A stretch of DNA of 64,000 nt from Anaeromassilibacillus senegalensis (GCF_001261775.1 NZ_LN868537.1:62001-126000); one strand, 5' to 3'. Counted from the stretch's first letter, positions 26,041-35,640 are shown. The notes: a model not told the origin generated them from the sequence alone. Numbers and translations: made by a program.

Positions 26041-27645
26041 ATGGAACGGATTTTCAAACGAACAACAGCTTTTTTTCTGGTGTTAATGGCGGGATTATTG
26101 ATCACCGTGTTGAGCGTTTTCACAGTGGCGAGCGGTACCAAGCTGGCGCAGACGGCGGAGCGGCAGAGCAGCTACCGGCTGCAGGTCGCTAAAACACGCG
26201 GTGCAATTTACGATTGCAAATTGCGCAGCTTTACGGGGGAAGAGTCGGAATACGCCGCGGCGATCGTGCCGACGATCGAGGACGCGGCGGCGCTGAGCAA
26301 GGTTTTGACACAAGGGGAAATGGCGGAGGTCTATCCATCCCTGACGGCGGGAAAGCCCTTTGTTTTAAAGGTGGATGAGCCCTTCACGGCGGACGGCGCG
26401 GACCTCTTCCGGATAGACAAACGGTATGCGGAAAAACCGCTTGCCGTGCACACCATTGGCTATTTAAACGGCGCGGGGGAGGGGGTCTCCGGCATTGAAA
26501 AGCTCTTTGACCAGCAGCTTACAGAAGAACAGGGAGGTATCACGGTTTCCTATCGGGTGGACGCGATGAACCGCGCACTGGCGGGCGAGGACAAAAAAAT
26601 CAACGACACGACCTTCCTGAAGCGGCGCGGCGTGGTTCTCACATTGGATCGGGAGATCCAGCAGATTGCCGAGCACGCGGCAGAGAAGCACCTGCAAAAG
26701 GGCGCGGTCGTTGTGACAGAGGTTCCCAGCTGTAAAATCCGCGCAATGGTCAGCCTCCCGGGTTTTGACCCATATGACGTCGCCGCTGTGTTGGACGACG
26801 CGGACGCGCCGCTTCTAAACCGTACTACGGCGGCGTACAGCGTCGGTTCCGTGTTTAAGCTGGATTCTGCCGCCGCCGCGTTGGAATACGGGATTTCCCC
26901 GGACACACAGTACACCTGTACGGGAGGCATTCAAGTTTCCGACGGCGTGTTTCACTGCGTCAATTCCAAGGTTCACGGGGAGGAGGACATGTGCCGCGCG
27001 ATCGCGCAGTCCTGCAACACGTATTTTGTCAACCTGATGCAAATGCTGCCGCCGTCGCAGTTCCTTTCCATCACACGCAATTTTGGCTTTGGCAGCGATA
27101 TTGAGATTGCGCCAGGCTTCCATACGGCGGAGGGAAACCTGCCAACGCTGGACAGTCTGAAAATACCGAAAGCGCTGGCAAACTTCTCCTTTGGGCAGGG
27201 GGACCTCACCGCCACGCCTCTACAGATTGCGGGGATGGTCAACGCTATCTGCAGCGGCGGAGAGTATACGGCGCCCAGCCTGTATGAGGGCTTCGTCAAT
27301 GAGAACCAGGAGTATATCCAAAAGGTTTCCACGCCAAAGAGCAAGCGTGTGATTACGGAGCACACCGCATCGCTCCTGCGCAGCTTTATGGAGCAGTCCA
27401 TTGAGGAAGGGACCAGCAAAAAGTTCAAGCCGCTCAAAGGCGGCGCGGGCGCGAAGACGGCGACGGCACAGACGGGAAAGTTTGTGGATGGTGTGGAAGA
27501 AGTGATTTCCTGGGTGGTGGGTTACTATCCGCAGGACAATCCCAGGTATGTGATCACCATCATGGGAGAGGGCGGAACGGGCGGCGGCGCAACCTGCGGC
27601 CCGGTGTTTAAGGATATTGCGGATGCACTGCCAGTGAACGGTTAA
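26041..27645 (+). CDS. Class B penicillin-binding protein (transpeptidase), KTG altered to KTA
   Basis: This is a 534-residue protein. A membrane anchor at residues 10-32 is followed by a pedestal domain and a transpeptidase domain. The active-site serine S270 lies in SVGSVFKLD (SxxK), and SCN (324-326) is the second motif. The third motif, normally KTG, reads K472-T-A in GAKTATAQTGK. The protein is closest to the small PBP2/SpoVD-like enzymes of Clostridia that cross-link sporulation or septal peptidoglycan. GGGAGGCGCCT precedes the ATG. The altered motif may change beta-lactam binding but need not abolish activity. Confidence 0.88.
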   Translation: MERIFKRTTAFFLVLMAGLLITVLSVFTVASGTKLAQTAERQSSYRLQVAKTRGAIYDCKLRSFTGEESEYAAAIVPTIEDAAALSKVLTQGEMAEVYPSLTAGKPFVLKVDEPFTADGADLFRIDKRYAEKPLAVHTIGYLNGAGEGVSGIEKLFDQQLTEEQGGITVSYRVDAMNRALAGEDKKINDTTFLKRRGVVLTLDREIQQIAEHAAEKHLQKGAVVVTEVPSCKIRAMVSLPGFDPYDVAAVLDDADAPLLNRTTAAYSVGSVFKLDSAAAALEYGISPDTQYTCTGGIQVSDGVFHCVNSKVHGEEDMCRAIAQSCNTYFVNLMQMLPPSQFLSITRNFGFGSDIEIAPGFHTAEGNLPTLDSLKIPKALANFSFGQGDLTATPLQIAGMVNAICSGGEYTAPSLYEGFVNENQEYIQKVSTPKSKRVITEHTASLLRSFMEQSIEEGTSKKFKPLKGGAGAKTATAQTGKFVDGVEEVISWVVGYYPQDNPRYVITIMGEGGTGGGATCGPVFKDIADALPVNG

Positions 27646-27651
27646 AAGGAG

Positions 27652-27680
27652 TTGACATTCCGGGTTGCCGCGCTTATAAT
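27652..27680 (+). promoter_or_regulatory. Sigma-A promoter of alaS
   Basis: TTGACA (27652-27657), 17-bp spacer, TATAAT (27675-27680), near-consensus. Confidence 0.9.
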
Positions 27681-27689
27681 AAATCTATC

Positions 27690-27920
27690 TGAGATAGGAA
27701 CAGGCGATGAAGGGCCAAGCTGCGTTTGTCGTGCAAAAGAGAGGATCTCCCCGGCTGAAAGGGATCTGCACAGGGCGGCGGTCAGCGGCCAGCCCGGAGC
27801 TCTGCGGCGATGAGCCGCGGCGTTTCCCGCGTTAAGGGGTGAAAGTGGCGTCGAAAGACGCAATTTGGGTGGTACCACGGGCTATTCCGTCCCATGCGGA
27901 CGGGAGAGCCTTATTTTTTT
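27690..27920 (+). promoter_or_regulatory. T-box leader of alaS
   Basis: The leader holds the T-box sequence GGGTGGTACCACGG (27867-27880) preceded by GAAAGACGCAATTT. A terminator follows: GGCT...CCGTCC-CATGC-GGACGG...AGCC, then TTATTTTTTT (27880-27920). AGAGAGGATC and GGCTGAAAGGG in the 5' part match the distal Stem I landmarks. Uncharged tRNA-Ala should bind and favour antitermination. I could not fix the specifier codon by eye; alanine is taken from the gene it controls. Confidence 0.9.
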
Positions 27921-27941
27921 GCAGAGATGGGAGTTTTTAAC

Positions 27942-30575
27942 ATGCAGTGGATTGGTTTAAACGAGTTGCGCGAGAAATTTCTGGCCTATTTTGAAAGCAA
28001 GGGACATCTGCGTCTTCCCAGTTTTTCGCTGGTTCCGAAGGACGACAACAGCCTCCTGCTCATCAACTCCGGCATGGCGCCGATGAAAAAGTATTTTACC
28101 GGAGAGGTTACGCCGCCCCGCAAGCGTGTGACAACCTGCCAGAAGTGCATCCGCACACCGGATATCGAGCGCGTGGGCATCACAGCGCGTCACGGCACCT
28201 TCTTTGAGATGCTGGGCAATTTCTCCTTCGGCGATTATTTTAAATCGGAGGCAACCGCCTGGGCGTGGGAATTCTGTACCAAGGTGATGGAGATGCCGGT
28301 AGATAAGCTCTGGGTGACCATCTATCAGGACGACGACCAGGCGTTTGACATCTGGACCAAGGAGGTCGGTGTTTCGCCCGACCGCATTGTCCGCCTGGGT
28401 AAGGAGGACAATTTCTGGGAGCATGGCTCCGGCCCCTGCGGCCCCTGTTCCGAAATTTATTTTGACCGCGGCGAAAAGTACGGCTGCGGCAGCCCCACCT
28501 GCGGCGTCGGCTGCGACTGCGACCGCTATGTGGAGTTCTGGAACGTCGTCTTTACGCAGTTCGACAGCGACGGAAAGGGCAATTATCCGCCGATCGAGCA
28601 CCCGAATATTGATACCGGCATGGGCCTGGAACGCCTGGCCTGCATTATGCAGGGCGTCGACAACCTGTTTCTGGTCGATACCATGCAGAAGATCATGCAG
28701 CATATCTGCCGCATCGCCGATGTGAAGTACGGCGATGACGATAAGAAGGACATTTCCCTGCGCGTAATTACGGACCATATCCGCAGCACCACCTTTATGA
28801 TCGGCGATGGCGTCATGCCGTCCAACGAGGGACGCGGCTACGTCCTGCGCCGTTTGCTGCGCCGCGCCGCGCGCCATGGCCGCTTGCTCGGCATCGACCG
28901 CAGCTTCCTCGCGGAAGTGGCAGAGACAGTCATTGCGGAGAACAAGGGCGCGTATCCGGAGCTGGAGGAGAAGCGCGCAATGATTCTGAAGCTCATTAAT
29001 GTGGAAGAGGAGAGCTTCGCGAAGACCATCGACCAGGGACTGCAGATTCTCAACAACCTGATTGAAAACCACAGCGGCGAGGTCCTTTCCGGCGAGGATG
29101 CGTTCCGTCTGAACGACACCTATGGTTTCCCGCTCGACCTGACAAAGGAGATTGTCGCAGAACGCGGCATGAGCGTGGACGAAAAACGCTTCCACGAGCT
29201 GATGCAGGAGCAGCGCGAGCGTGCGAGAAATGCCCGTAAAAATGCTGGCGCGGATGCCTGGGCCGGTGAGAACGATATTCTGGCTGATGTTCCGGAGACA
29301 AAGTTCCTGGGCTACGAGCTGGCCAGCACGCCGGCGACGGTTCTGGCGATTCTCAAGGACGGAGAGCGCGTCGATTCCGCCACAGCGGGCGACGAGATTG
29401 CGCTGATCCTGGACCAGACGACCTTTTATGCGGAGAGCGGCGGCCAGGTCGGCGACGTGGGACCGATTTCCGCTGAAAACGCGTTGGTCGCTGTGGATCA
29501 GACGACCAAAAATCATGCGAAGAACTACATTCATCACGGCACGGTGCAGGCCGGCGTCATTGCGGTCGGGGACCATGTGGAGACAGAGGGCGATCCGGAG
29601 AACCACCGCGCCATCATGCGCAACCACACCGCGGCGCACTTGTTGCAGGCGGCGCTGCGCACGGTGCTGGGTGATCATGTTGAACAGGCGGGCCAGCTGG
29701 TGGATGAAACGGTGGTGCGCTTTGACTTTACGCATTTCTCCGCGCTGACGGTGGAGGAGCTGCGTCGCGTGGAAACCATTGTCAACAATGTGATCCTGAA
29801 CGGAACGGCAGTGGACTGCCGCGAGATGCCGATTGAAGAGGCAAAGAAGCTGGGCGCAATGGCATTGTTCGGTGAAAAATATGGAAACGTTGTCCGTGTG
29901 GTATCCGTGGGCGATTTCTCCAGAGAGTTTTGCGGCGGTACGCATGTGGATAACACCGGTAAAATCGGCCTGTTCAAAATTGTGTCCGAAAGTTCGGTTG
30001 CGGCGGGCGTACGCCGTATTGAAGCCGTCACCGGCATGAACGCGCTGCGCTATATGAACGGCAAGCTGGAGGAGCTCAATGCGGTTGCATCGGCGATGAA
30101 GGCGGGTTCCGCCGCAGGTCTGGTACAGCGCGCGGAGCAGATGACCGTAGAGCTTAAGGAGAAGGACCGCGTGATCGAATCTCTGAATGCCAAACTGGCG
30201 GATATGCAGATCAACGGCCTGTTTGAAGGCGCCAAGATGGTAAACGGCGTGCGTGTGATCACGGCGCTGTTCTCCGCGACGGAGCCGAATGCTCTGCGCA
30301 CCATGTGCGACAAGGTGCGTGAAAATGCGCCGAACATGGTCGCCGTACTGGCCGCGACGCATGACGGCAAGGCCAACATCGCGGTGACTGTCGGTAAAAA
30401 TGCGCTGGAAAAGGGTCTTAACGCGGGCAAAATTGTGCGCGAGGTGGCGAAGGTCGCGGGCGGTAACGGCGGCGGAAAGCCGGACTTTGCAATGGCCGGC
30501 GCAAAGGATCTGACCAAGCTGGACGAGGCGCTCGCGGCGGCGGAAGGAATCGTTGCGGAAATGGTCGCAAAATAA
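27942..30575 (+). CDS. alaS: Alanyl-tRNA synthetase
   Basis: This is an 877-residue class II synthetase. I chose ATG 27942 (MQWIGLNELREKFLAYFESK) because family members begin here and TGGGAG lies 8 nt upstream; an in-frame ATG at 27927 would add five residues. Motif landmarks are RVTTCQKCIRTPDIE and HGTFFEMLGNFSFGDYF. The editing domain has HTAAHLLQAALRTVLG and CGGTHVDNTGKIG, and the C-terminal domain is present. It charges tRNA-Ala and clears Ser/Gly errors. Expression is governed by the T-box leader. Confidence 0.97.
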   Translation: MQWIGLNELREKFLAYFESKGHLRLPSFSLVPKDDNSLLLINSGMAPMKKYFTGEVTPPRKRVTTCQKCIRTPDIERVGITARHGTFFEMLGNFSFGDYFKSEATAWAWEFCTKVMEMPVDKLWVTIYQDDDQAFDIWTKEVGVSPDRIVRLGKEDNFWEHGSGPCGPCSEIYFDRGEKYGCGSPTCGVGCDCDRYVEFWNVVFTQFDSDGKGNYPPIEHPNIDTGMGLERLACIMQGVDNLFLVDTMQKIMQHICRIADVKYGDDDKKDISLRVITDHIRSTTFMIGDGVMPSNEGRGYVLRRLLRRAARHGRLLGIDRSFLAEVAETVIAENKGAYPELEEKRAMILKLINVEEESFAKTIDQGLQILNNLIENHSGEVLSGEDAFRLNDTYGFPLDLTKEIVAERGMSVDEKRFHELMQEQRERARNARKNAGADAWAGENDILADVPETKFLGYELASTPATVLAILKDGERVDSATAGDEIALILDQTTFYAESGGQVGDVGPISAENALVAVDQTTKNHAKNYIHHGTVQAGVIAVGDHVETEGDPENHRAIMRNHTAAHLLQAALRTVLGDHVEQAGQLVDETVVRFDFTHFSALTVEELRRVETIVNNVILNGTAVDCREMPIEEAKKLGAMALFGEKYGNVVRVVSVGDFSREFCGGTHVDNTGKIGLFKIVSESSVAAGVRRIEAVTGMNALRYMNGKLEELNAVASAMKAGSAAGLVQRAEQMTVELKEKDRVIESLNAKLADMQINGLFEGAKMVNGVRVITALFSATEPNALRTMCDKVRENAPNMVAVLAATHDGKANIAVTVGKNALEKGLNAGKIVREVAKVAGGNGGGKPDFAMAGAKDLTKLDEALAAAEGIVAEMVAK

Positions 30576-30581
30576 GCTTTC

Positions 30582-30610
30582 TTGCGCTTGCTTTGGCGAT
30601 GTGCTACAAT
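30582..30610 (+). promoter_or_regulatory. Promoter of the HIT-family gene
   Basis: TTGCGC (30582-30587), 17-bp spacer, TACAAT (30605-30610), 39 bp before the GTG start. Confidence 0.65.
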
Positions 30611-30648
30611 AAAATAAAAGTACGGAATACAGAAGGAGGGAATGGATC

Positions 30649-30987
30649 GTGGATTGTATTTTCTGTAAAATCGCAGTGGGCGAGATTCCCAGCAATAAAG
30701 CGTATGAAGATGATCAGGTGTTGGCTTTTTACGATTTGGACCCGCAGGCGCCGGTGCATATTTTGATCATCCCGAAGGGTCATATTGGTTCTGCGGCGGA
30801 AATCACAGCAGAGAACAGTAGGATCGTCGCGCATATTTTTGAAGTGGCGGCCAAGCTGGCAGCGGAATTAAAGCTGGACCAGGGCTGGCGCGTAGTGACC
30901 AACGTGGGAAAAGACGGCGGACAATCGGTGCTGCATATGCATTTTCACCTGCTGGGCGGCCGCTCCATGGCGTGGCCTCCGGGCTGA
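30649..30987 (+). CDS. HIT-family nucleotide hydrolase/transferase
   Basis: This is a 112-residue protein starting at GTG 30649 behind AAGGAGGG. CIFCKIAVGEIPSNKAYEDD and the histidine triad HMHFHLLGG define the HIT (Hint) branch. These enzymes hydrolyse adenosine 5'-phosphoramidates and aminoacyl-adenylates; the position next to alaS fits a clean-up role, though this is only suggestive. Confidence 0.95.
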   Translation: MDCIFCKIAVGEIPSNKAYEDDQVLAFYDLDPQAPVHILIIPKGHIGSAAEITAENSRIVAHIFEVAAKLAAELKLDQGWRVVTNVGKDGGQSVLHMHFHLLGGRSMAWPPG

Positions 30988-31031
30988 TGCAGAACGGGCG
31001 ACCTTATTGATACGTAGAAAGGCTGATCATT

Positions 31032-31583
31032 TTGAGTGAACAGGAAAAACAGTATTATCATATGACGATCGCGGGCTGTGAACGCGACCTGCCTATTTGT
31101 CCCATCGACGAGCACTTGGACATTGCCGGGTTCGTCATGCTGGGCGACGTGGAGATTACGGAGAAAACGGCGGCGGCATTGCTGGAAAAGTGCCCGGCGC
31201 ACGACGTTGTCGTTACCGCGGAAACAAAGGGCATCCCACTTTGCTATGAGATGGCGCGCCAGGGCTGCCGCAAGTACATTGTGGCCCGTAAGAGCGTGAA
31301 GGCATACATGCGCAACCCGATCCATGTGGAGGTAAAGTCCATCACCACGGACCATGTGCAGAAGCTGTACTTGGCGGAAGACGATTATAAAGGTCTGAAT
31401 GGTAAGCGCGTGCTGATCGTGGACGACGTCATCAGTACGGGAGAGTCCCTCGCGGCGATGGAGGATTTGGTCAAGCAATTTGGAGGCGAGATCGTGGGCC
31501 GTGCCTGCGTGCTTGCAGAAGGCGACGCTGCCGAACGTACGGACGTTATATTCCTGGAGCCGCTGCCTCTCTTTTTTAAATGA
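31032..31583 (+). CDS. Purine-type phosphoribosyltransferase
   Basis: This is a 183-residue protein starting at TTG 31032 after GAAAGGCTG. The PRPP loop is RVLIVDDVISTGESLAAME, and VVVTAETKGIPLCYEMAR is the preceding flexible-loop region of adenine/xanthine phosphoribosyltransferases. The N-terminal ICPIDEHLDIAGFVMLGD is unlike typical Apt, so a specific base cannot be named. It is cotranscribed between HIT and comEC. Confidence 0.85.
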   Translation: MSEQEKQYYHMTIAGCERDLPICPIDEHLDIAGFVMLGDVEITEKTAAALLEKCPAHDVVVTAETKGIPLCYEMARQGCRKYIVARKSVKAYMRNPIHVEVKSITTDHVQKLYLAEDDYKGLNGKRVLIVDDVISTGESLAAMEDLVKQFGGEIVGRACVLAEGDAAERTDVIFLEPLPLFFK

Positions 31584-31650
31584 AATATTGAAAGGGATTA
31601 AGCGAACAGCTGGGAGCTTAGACGATTTGGGCCTATAAGGAGGAACTGTC

Positions 31651-33795
31651 ATGCGGCGGCCATTTGCGCTGGTTGGATTTACATATCTGCTGGCGCTGGT
31701 GGCCGCCGTTTTCCTTGGCGCACAATGGTCGATAGTTCTTGCATGCGTTTTCTTGCTTTTCGGCGCGGCAAGCCTTTTGCTTCCCCGTCTGCGAATCGGT
31801 GTGTTTCCAGTCGCATTGTGTACGGCGGCGATGGCGTTTGGTAGCTTTTCGGTTTTTGCCATGCAGCCGGTGCAGTTGGAACAGACGTTGGGAGAGACGG
31901 ACGCTGTCATCACCGGCGTGCTGCAGGAACAGCCTTACCGACGGTATGACCGAAGTTATTGCGTGGTGCAGGTAACGTCTGTAGATGGGGAACCGGCGGA
32001 TTTTCAAATAAGGCTGTCCATGCAAAACGGTTTTGCGGCGGAGCCCTATGCACGGTTTGAGGGCAAGGTGCATTTTTATATCCCCTCAGGCGGGACAGGC
32101 TTTTCCTCCCGCGCATATTATGCATCTCAGGATATTTCGCTGTTGGCGTTCTTGTACGAGTATGAACCGTATACCGTTTTGCCGCCGGCGGAAAAGCCGC
32201 TCAACTACTATATTTTGCAGCTGCGGTCCGCAATGGGCGATGCGCTTAATACCATGCTTCCGGAGGAAGAAGCGGGTTTGTTGCGCGGTGTGCTGCTGGG
32301 GGATAAAACCGGAATTTCGCCGGAGCTGACGGAAGACTTTCAAACAGTCGGATTGTCGCATCTGATGGCAGTTTCCGGACTGCATATGGCGATCATCATG
32401 CAGTTGTTTTTCACGCTGTTTCTGGCGCTGCGCATTCCAAGAAAGCTTGCTGCGTTTTTGACGTCCTTTGCGGTGCTGGGATTTATGGCGGTGACCTGCT
32501 TTGTGCCTTCGGCATCCCGCAGCGGTGTGATGTGTTTACTGTTCCTTGCCGGGCAGGTTATTTCCCATCGGGCAGATTCTTTAAATTCACTGGGGCTGGC
32601 AGTCTGGATTCTCTGTCTGCTCAATCCCTATGCGGCGGCCGATATTGGCCTGTTGCTTTCTTTTTCAGCCACCTTGGGGTTGATTTTGCTTGCGCGGCCA
32701 GCGGCTCGCTGGCTGAACCGCTTTGCGCCGAAGCAGGGAATCTGGAGACGGTTTTTCCGTGCTGTCAATTCAGGCTTGGGAACCAGCGTCAGTGCGATTT
32801 TGTTTACGCTTCCGGTGATGGCGCTGACCTTTCACAATGTTTCCATCATTGCGTTTCTTGCCAATTTGCTGGCGCTTTGGCCTGCCACGTTTATGCTGCA
32901 ATTTGCGTTGGGCGCGGCAGTTCTATACTTAATACTGCCGCATACACTGGCGGCAATGCCGTTCGCCTTTGCGGCGGGATGGATCGCCAAGTATTTATGT
33001 GCCTGTGTACGCGCTTTGTCCGATATTCCCTATGCCAGTCTGCCGGCTTCCGTTGGGTTTGTTCTTTTGTGGATTGCCGCTGTACTGGCATTGACAGGTG
33101 CTGCGCTTTGGCTGGGAAAACCAAAGCGGCTGGCACATACCGCCGTATGGCTTTGTATTATTTTGCTGTTGGCCGGCGTGTACTCGTATCAGCTGTCCAT
33201 GCGCGGTGTGACGCGCATTGCAGTTCTGGACGTGGGGGAAGGCCTTTCCGTTGCGGTAACGAAGGACGGACGATCCGCGTTGATTGGCTGCGGCGGCTAT
33301 TCTGCAATCCCCGTAAAAAGCTATTTGAAAGGGCAGGGAACGATCAGCCTGGATTATGTGGAGCTCTTTTCCAATTTCGGACAGGAGGCGGGCAATGCCG
33401 CTGCGGTTTTACAGACCTTTCCAGCGGAACAGCTTGTGCTGCCCTCCGGCGCCTATGTAGATGATCTGCTGCAAAAACAGCAGGGTCGTGTGAGAAAATT
33501 TGCTTTTTATAAAAATGCTGTGCAGGCGGAGCTGTGGGGCAGCGTTTCGATTGAGACACAGGATGGTGCTGCCTTATTGGAGGCAAACGGCGTAAGCGTT
33601 TTGCTGCTGCCGGAAAAACAGAAAATTGCCGACGCTCCAGAGAATTGGAAAACCGCTGACTTTACTGTATATCTGACCAGCGGTGCGGCGGTTTTAAAGG
33701 CCGGCGGCGAAGGCTATGCCCATAACATGGGCGAGGGGCCAATTGTATTGGAGATCACCGGAGAAAAGACGGTTAAAATCAGGAGGGATATTTAA
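31651..33795 (+). CDS. comEC: ComEC/Rec2-type DNA uptake channel with degenerate C-terminal domain
   Basis: This is a 714-residue protein with an N-terminal DUF4131 region, then the competence domain with VGLSHLMAVSGLHMAIIMQL and SASRSGVMCLLFLAGQVISH, and about ten membrane segments. The C-terminal metallo-beta-lactamase-like part starts RIAVLDVGEGLSVAVTKDGR but lacks the HxHxDH metal site, so strand-degrading nuclease activity there is unlikely. The protein translocates single-stranded DNA in competent cells. Its stop codon abuts the start of holA, a common arrangement in Firmicutes. Confidence 0.9.
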   Translation: MRRPFALVGFTYLLALVAAVFLGAQWSIVLACVFLLFGAASLLLPRLRIGVFPVALCTAAMAFGSFSVFAMQPVQLEQTLGETDAVITGVLQEQPYRRYDRSYCVVQVTSVDGEPADFQIRLSMQNGFAAEPYARFEGKVHFYIPSGGTGFSSRAYYASQDISLLAFLYEYEPYTVLPPAEKPLNYYILQLRSAMGDALNTMLPEEEAGLLRGVLLGDKTGISPELTEDFQTVGLSHLMAVSGLHMAIIMQLFFTLFLALRIPRKLAAFLTSFAVLGFMAVTCFVPSASRSGVMCLLFLAGQVISHRADSLNSLGLAVWILCLLNPYAAADIGLLLSFSATLGLILLARPAARWLNRFAPKQGIWRRFFRAVNSGLGTSVSAILFTLPVMALTFHNVSIIAFLANLLALWPATFMLQFALGAAVLYLILPHTLAAMPFAFAAGWIAKYLCACVRALSDIPYASLPASVGFVLLWIAAVLALTGAALWLGKPKRLAHTAVWLCIILLLAGVYSYQLSMRGVTRIAVLDVGEGLSVAVTKDGRSALIGCGGYSAIPVKSYLKGQGTISLDYVELFSNFGQEAGNAAAVLQTFPAEQLVLPSGAYVDDLLQKQQGRVRKFAFYKNAVQAELWGSVSIETQDGAALLEANGVSVLLLPEKQKIADAPENWKTADFTVYLTSGAAVLKAGGEGYAHNMGEGPIVLEITGEKTVKIRRDI

Positions 33796-34850
33796 TGCCG
33801 GAGTTGACCGAAGCGGAGCTGAAAAAACAGATTGAGCAAAACAGCTTTGCCAATCTCTATTTGCTTCATGGAGAAGAAAAATACCTGTTAAAGCGTAATG
33901 CCGACCGGCTGATGCGCAAAGCCAGCGGGGATGCCTTCCAGGATTTTAACATGCAGAAGCTGGATGGCGAATCGGTTTCCATTGACGCGCTGGCCAGCGC
34001 GGTGGAAGCGCTGCCTCTTTTCGCAGAACAAAAATGTGTTGCGGTAACGGACTTTGACGCGGAATCGCGCAGCGCGCAGGATCTTGCCAAGCTGTATGAA
34101 CTGCTGGACAACGTGCCATCCAGTACAGTCCTGATTTTTTATCTGCCGTCCGTCCTGATTGATTATAAAAAATCTACCAAGTGGAAGAAGCTGTTGGCCG
34201 CTGTCAATAAAGTGGGCTGTACAGTACAATTTCAGCGAAAGAGCGGACCCGATCTGCAAAAGCTGCTCTGTGCGGCGGCTTCCAAGCGCCGTTGTACGCT
34301 TTCTCGGGCGGATGCCGCCAAAATGGTCAGCTACTGCGGGACCGACCTGCAAACACTCTTTAACGAGTTGGAGAAGCTCTGCGCATTTGCCGGTGAAGGG
34401 GAAATCACGCCCAAAATGATCGAAGAGCTGGTGACAAAAAATCTGGAGACGACTGTCTTTTTACTCTCCCGCGCCATTGTAGCAGGGGAGTACGACAAGG
34501 CGTATTCCATTTTAGACCTCCTCTTTTATCAAAATGAAGAACCGGTTTCTGTATTGGCGGTGCTTTCCAGTGCGTATTTGGATCTGTACCGTGTGCGCGC
34601 CGCGGTCCAGAGCGGACAAAGCGCATTGGCTCCGGCGAAATACTTTGATTACAAGGGGAAAGATTTTCGTCTGCGAAATGCAGAACGCGACGGCGGGCGG
34701 TTTTCCATGGAGATGCTGCGGCAGAGCCTGGATGCGCTGCTGGAAGCGGATGTCGCATTGAAAAGTGCCAGGGGAAACCGGCGGACGGTGATGGAAAAGC
34801 TGATTGCGAAGCTCCTGTTGATTGCGGAACAGGAGAAACAGGCGATATAG
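33795..34850 (+). CDS. holA: DNA polymerase III subunit delta
   Basis: This is a 351-residue protein. NLYLLHGEEKYLLKRNADRL at the start and VSYCGTDLQTLFNELEKLCA are HolA hallmarks; the C-terminal collar helices follow. It opens the beta clamp in the clamp loader. The first base of its ATG is shared with the comEC stop, and RNase M5 follows 11 nt later. Confidence 0.93.
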   Translation: MPELTEAELKKQIEQNSFANLYLLHGEEKYLLKRNADRLMRKASGDAFQDFNMQKLDGESVSIDALASAVEALPLFAEQKCVAVTDFDAESRSAQDLAKLYELLDNVPSSTVLIFYLPSVLIDYKKSTKWKKLLAAVNKVGCTVQFQRKSGPDLQKLLCAAASKRRCTLSRADAAKMVSYCGTDLQTLFNELEKLCAFAGEGEITPKMIEELVTKNLETTVFLLSRAIVAGEYDKAYSILDLLFYQNEEPVSVLAVLSSAYLDLYRVRAAVQSGQSALAPAKYFDYKGKDFRLRNAERDGGRFSMEMLRQSLDALLEADVALKSARGNRRTVMEKLIAKLLLIAEQEKQAI

Positions 34851-34861
34851 GGGGGACAGCT

Positions 34862-35452
34862 GTGCGGCTGAAGATAAAAGAAGCGATTATCGTAGAAGGC
34901 AAATACGACAAGATCAAGCTGTCGTCGCTGATCGACGGAACCATCATTGAAACGAATGGTTTCCAGATTTTCAAAGACAAAAAGCAGATGGCGATGATCC
35001 GGCGGCTTGCTGAAACGCGGGGGATTCTGGTGTTGACAGACAGCGACGCGGCGGGCTTTGTCATCCGGAATTACCTCACTGGCGCGATCCCAAAAGAACA
35101 GATCCGGCACGCATATGTACCGGACATTTTTGGAAAGGAACGGCGAAAGGACCAGCCTTCCAAGGAAGGTAAGCTGGGGGTGGAAGGCATTCCGAAGGAT
35201 GTTTTGCTGGAAGCGCTGCAACGAGCGGGCGTTCTTTGCGACAAATTTGATTCAGAAGAGGAAAAGCGTTTGATTACAAAAACCGACCTGTTTGAAGCGG
35301 GTTTGTCCGGCGGAGAAAACAGCGCACAGAAAAGAAAAAAACTGTTGCAGATGCTCGATCTTCCAGAACATCTTGCGCCGAACTCCCTGGTCAAGGTGCT
35401 GAACAGCCTGATGGATTATGAGCGGTTCTGTAAAATTGTTGAAAAACTATAA
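34862..35452 (+). CDS. rnmV: Ribonuclease M5
   Basis: This is a 196-residue protein starting at GTG 34862 behind AGGGGGGAC. The Toprim domain shows EAIIVEGKYDKIKL and GILVLTDSDAAGFVIRNYL, followed by the family's DIFGKERRKDQPSKEGKLGV and C-terminal helices. It matures 5S rRNA in low-GC Gram-positive bacteria. It is the last gene before tRNA-Leu. Confidence 0.95.
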   Translation: MRLKIKEAIIVEGKYDKIKLSSLIDGTIIETNGFQIFKDKKQMAMIRRLAETRGILVLTDSDAAGFVIRNYLTGAIPKEQIRHAYVPDIFGKERRKDQPSKEGKLGVEGIPKDVLLEALQRAGVLCDKFDSEEEKRLITKTDLFEAGLSGGENSAQKRKKLLQMLDLPEHLAPNSLVKVLNSLMDYERFCKIVEKL

Positions 35453-35503
35453 GGCTTCACCAAATCGTGAGGAAAAGAATTTATAAAAAATACCAATGAC
35501 ATA

Positions 35504-35533
35504 TTGACAAGCTACGATTAAAAGTGCTATAAT
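35504..35533 (+). promoter_or_regulatory. Promoter of tRNA-Leu
   Basis: TTGACA (35504-35509), 18-bp spacer, TATAAT (35528-35533), 16 bp before the tRNA. Confidence 0.9.
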
Positions 35534-35548
35534 AATTCACGCTGAGTC

Positions 35549-35632
35549 GCGCGAGTGCTGGAACTGGCAGACAGGCACGTTTGAGGGGCGTGTGTCTATG
35601 ACGTACGAGTTCAAGTCTCGTCTCGCGCACCA
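35549..35632 (+). tRNA. tRNA-Leu (anticodon GAG)
   Basis: This is an 84-nt class II tRNA with encoded CCA. The acceptor stem GCGCGAG pairs with CTCGCGC. The anticodon stem CACGT/GCGTG encloses loop TTGAGGG with GAG at positions 34-36. There is a long variable arm, then T arm ACGAG-TTCAAGT-CTCGT. It reads CUC/CUU leucine codons. The prophage integrase lies 87 nt beyond its 3' end, so the 3' part of this gene is the likely attachment core; the other copy would lie outside the window. Confidence 0.95.
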
Positions 35633-35640
35633 ACACAAAA

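Noticed and set aside
27957..30695. A 912-codon minus-strand open frame opposite alaS
   Set aside because: It is the antisense shadow of a highly biased gene; the plus frame is a full alanyl-tRNA synthetase with all motifs.
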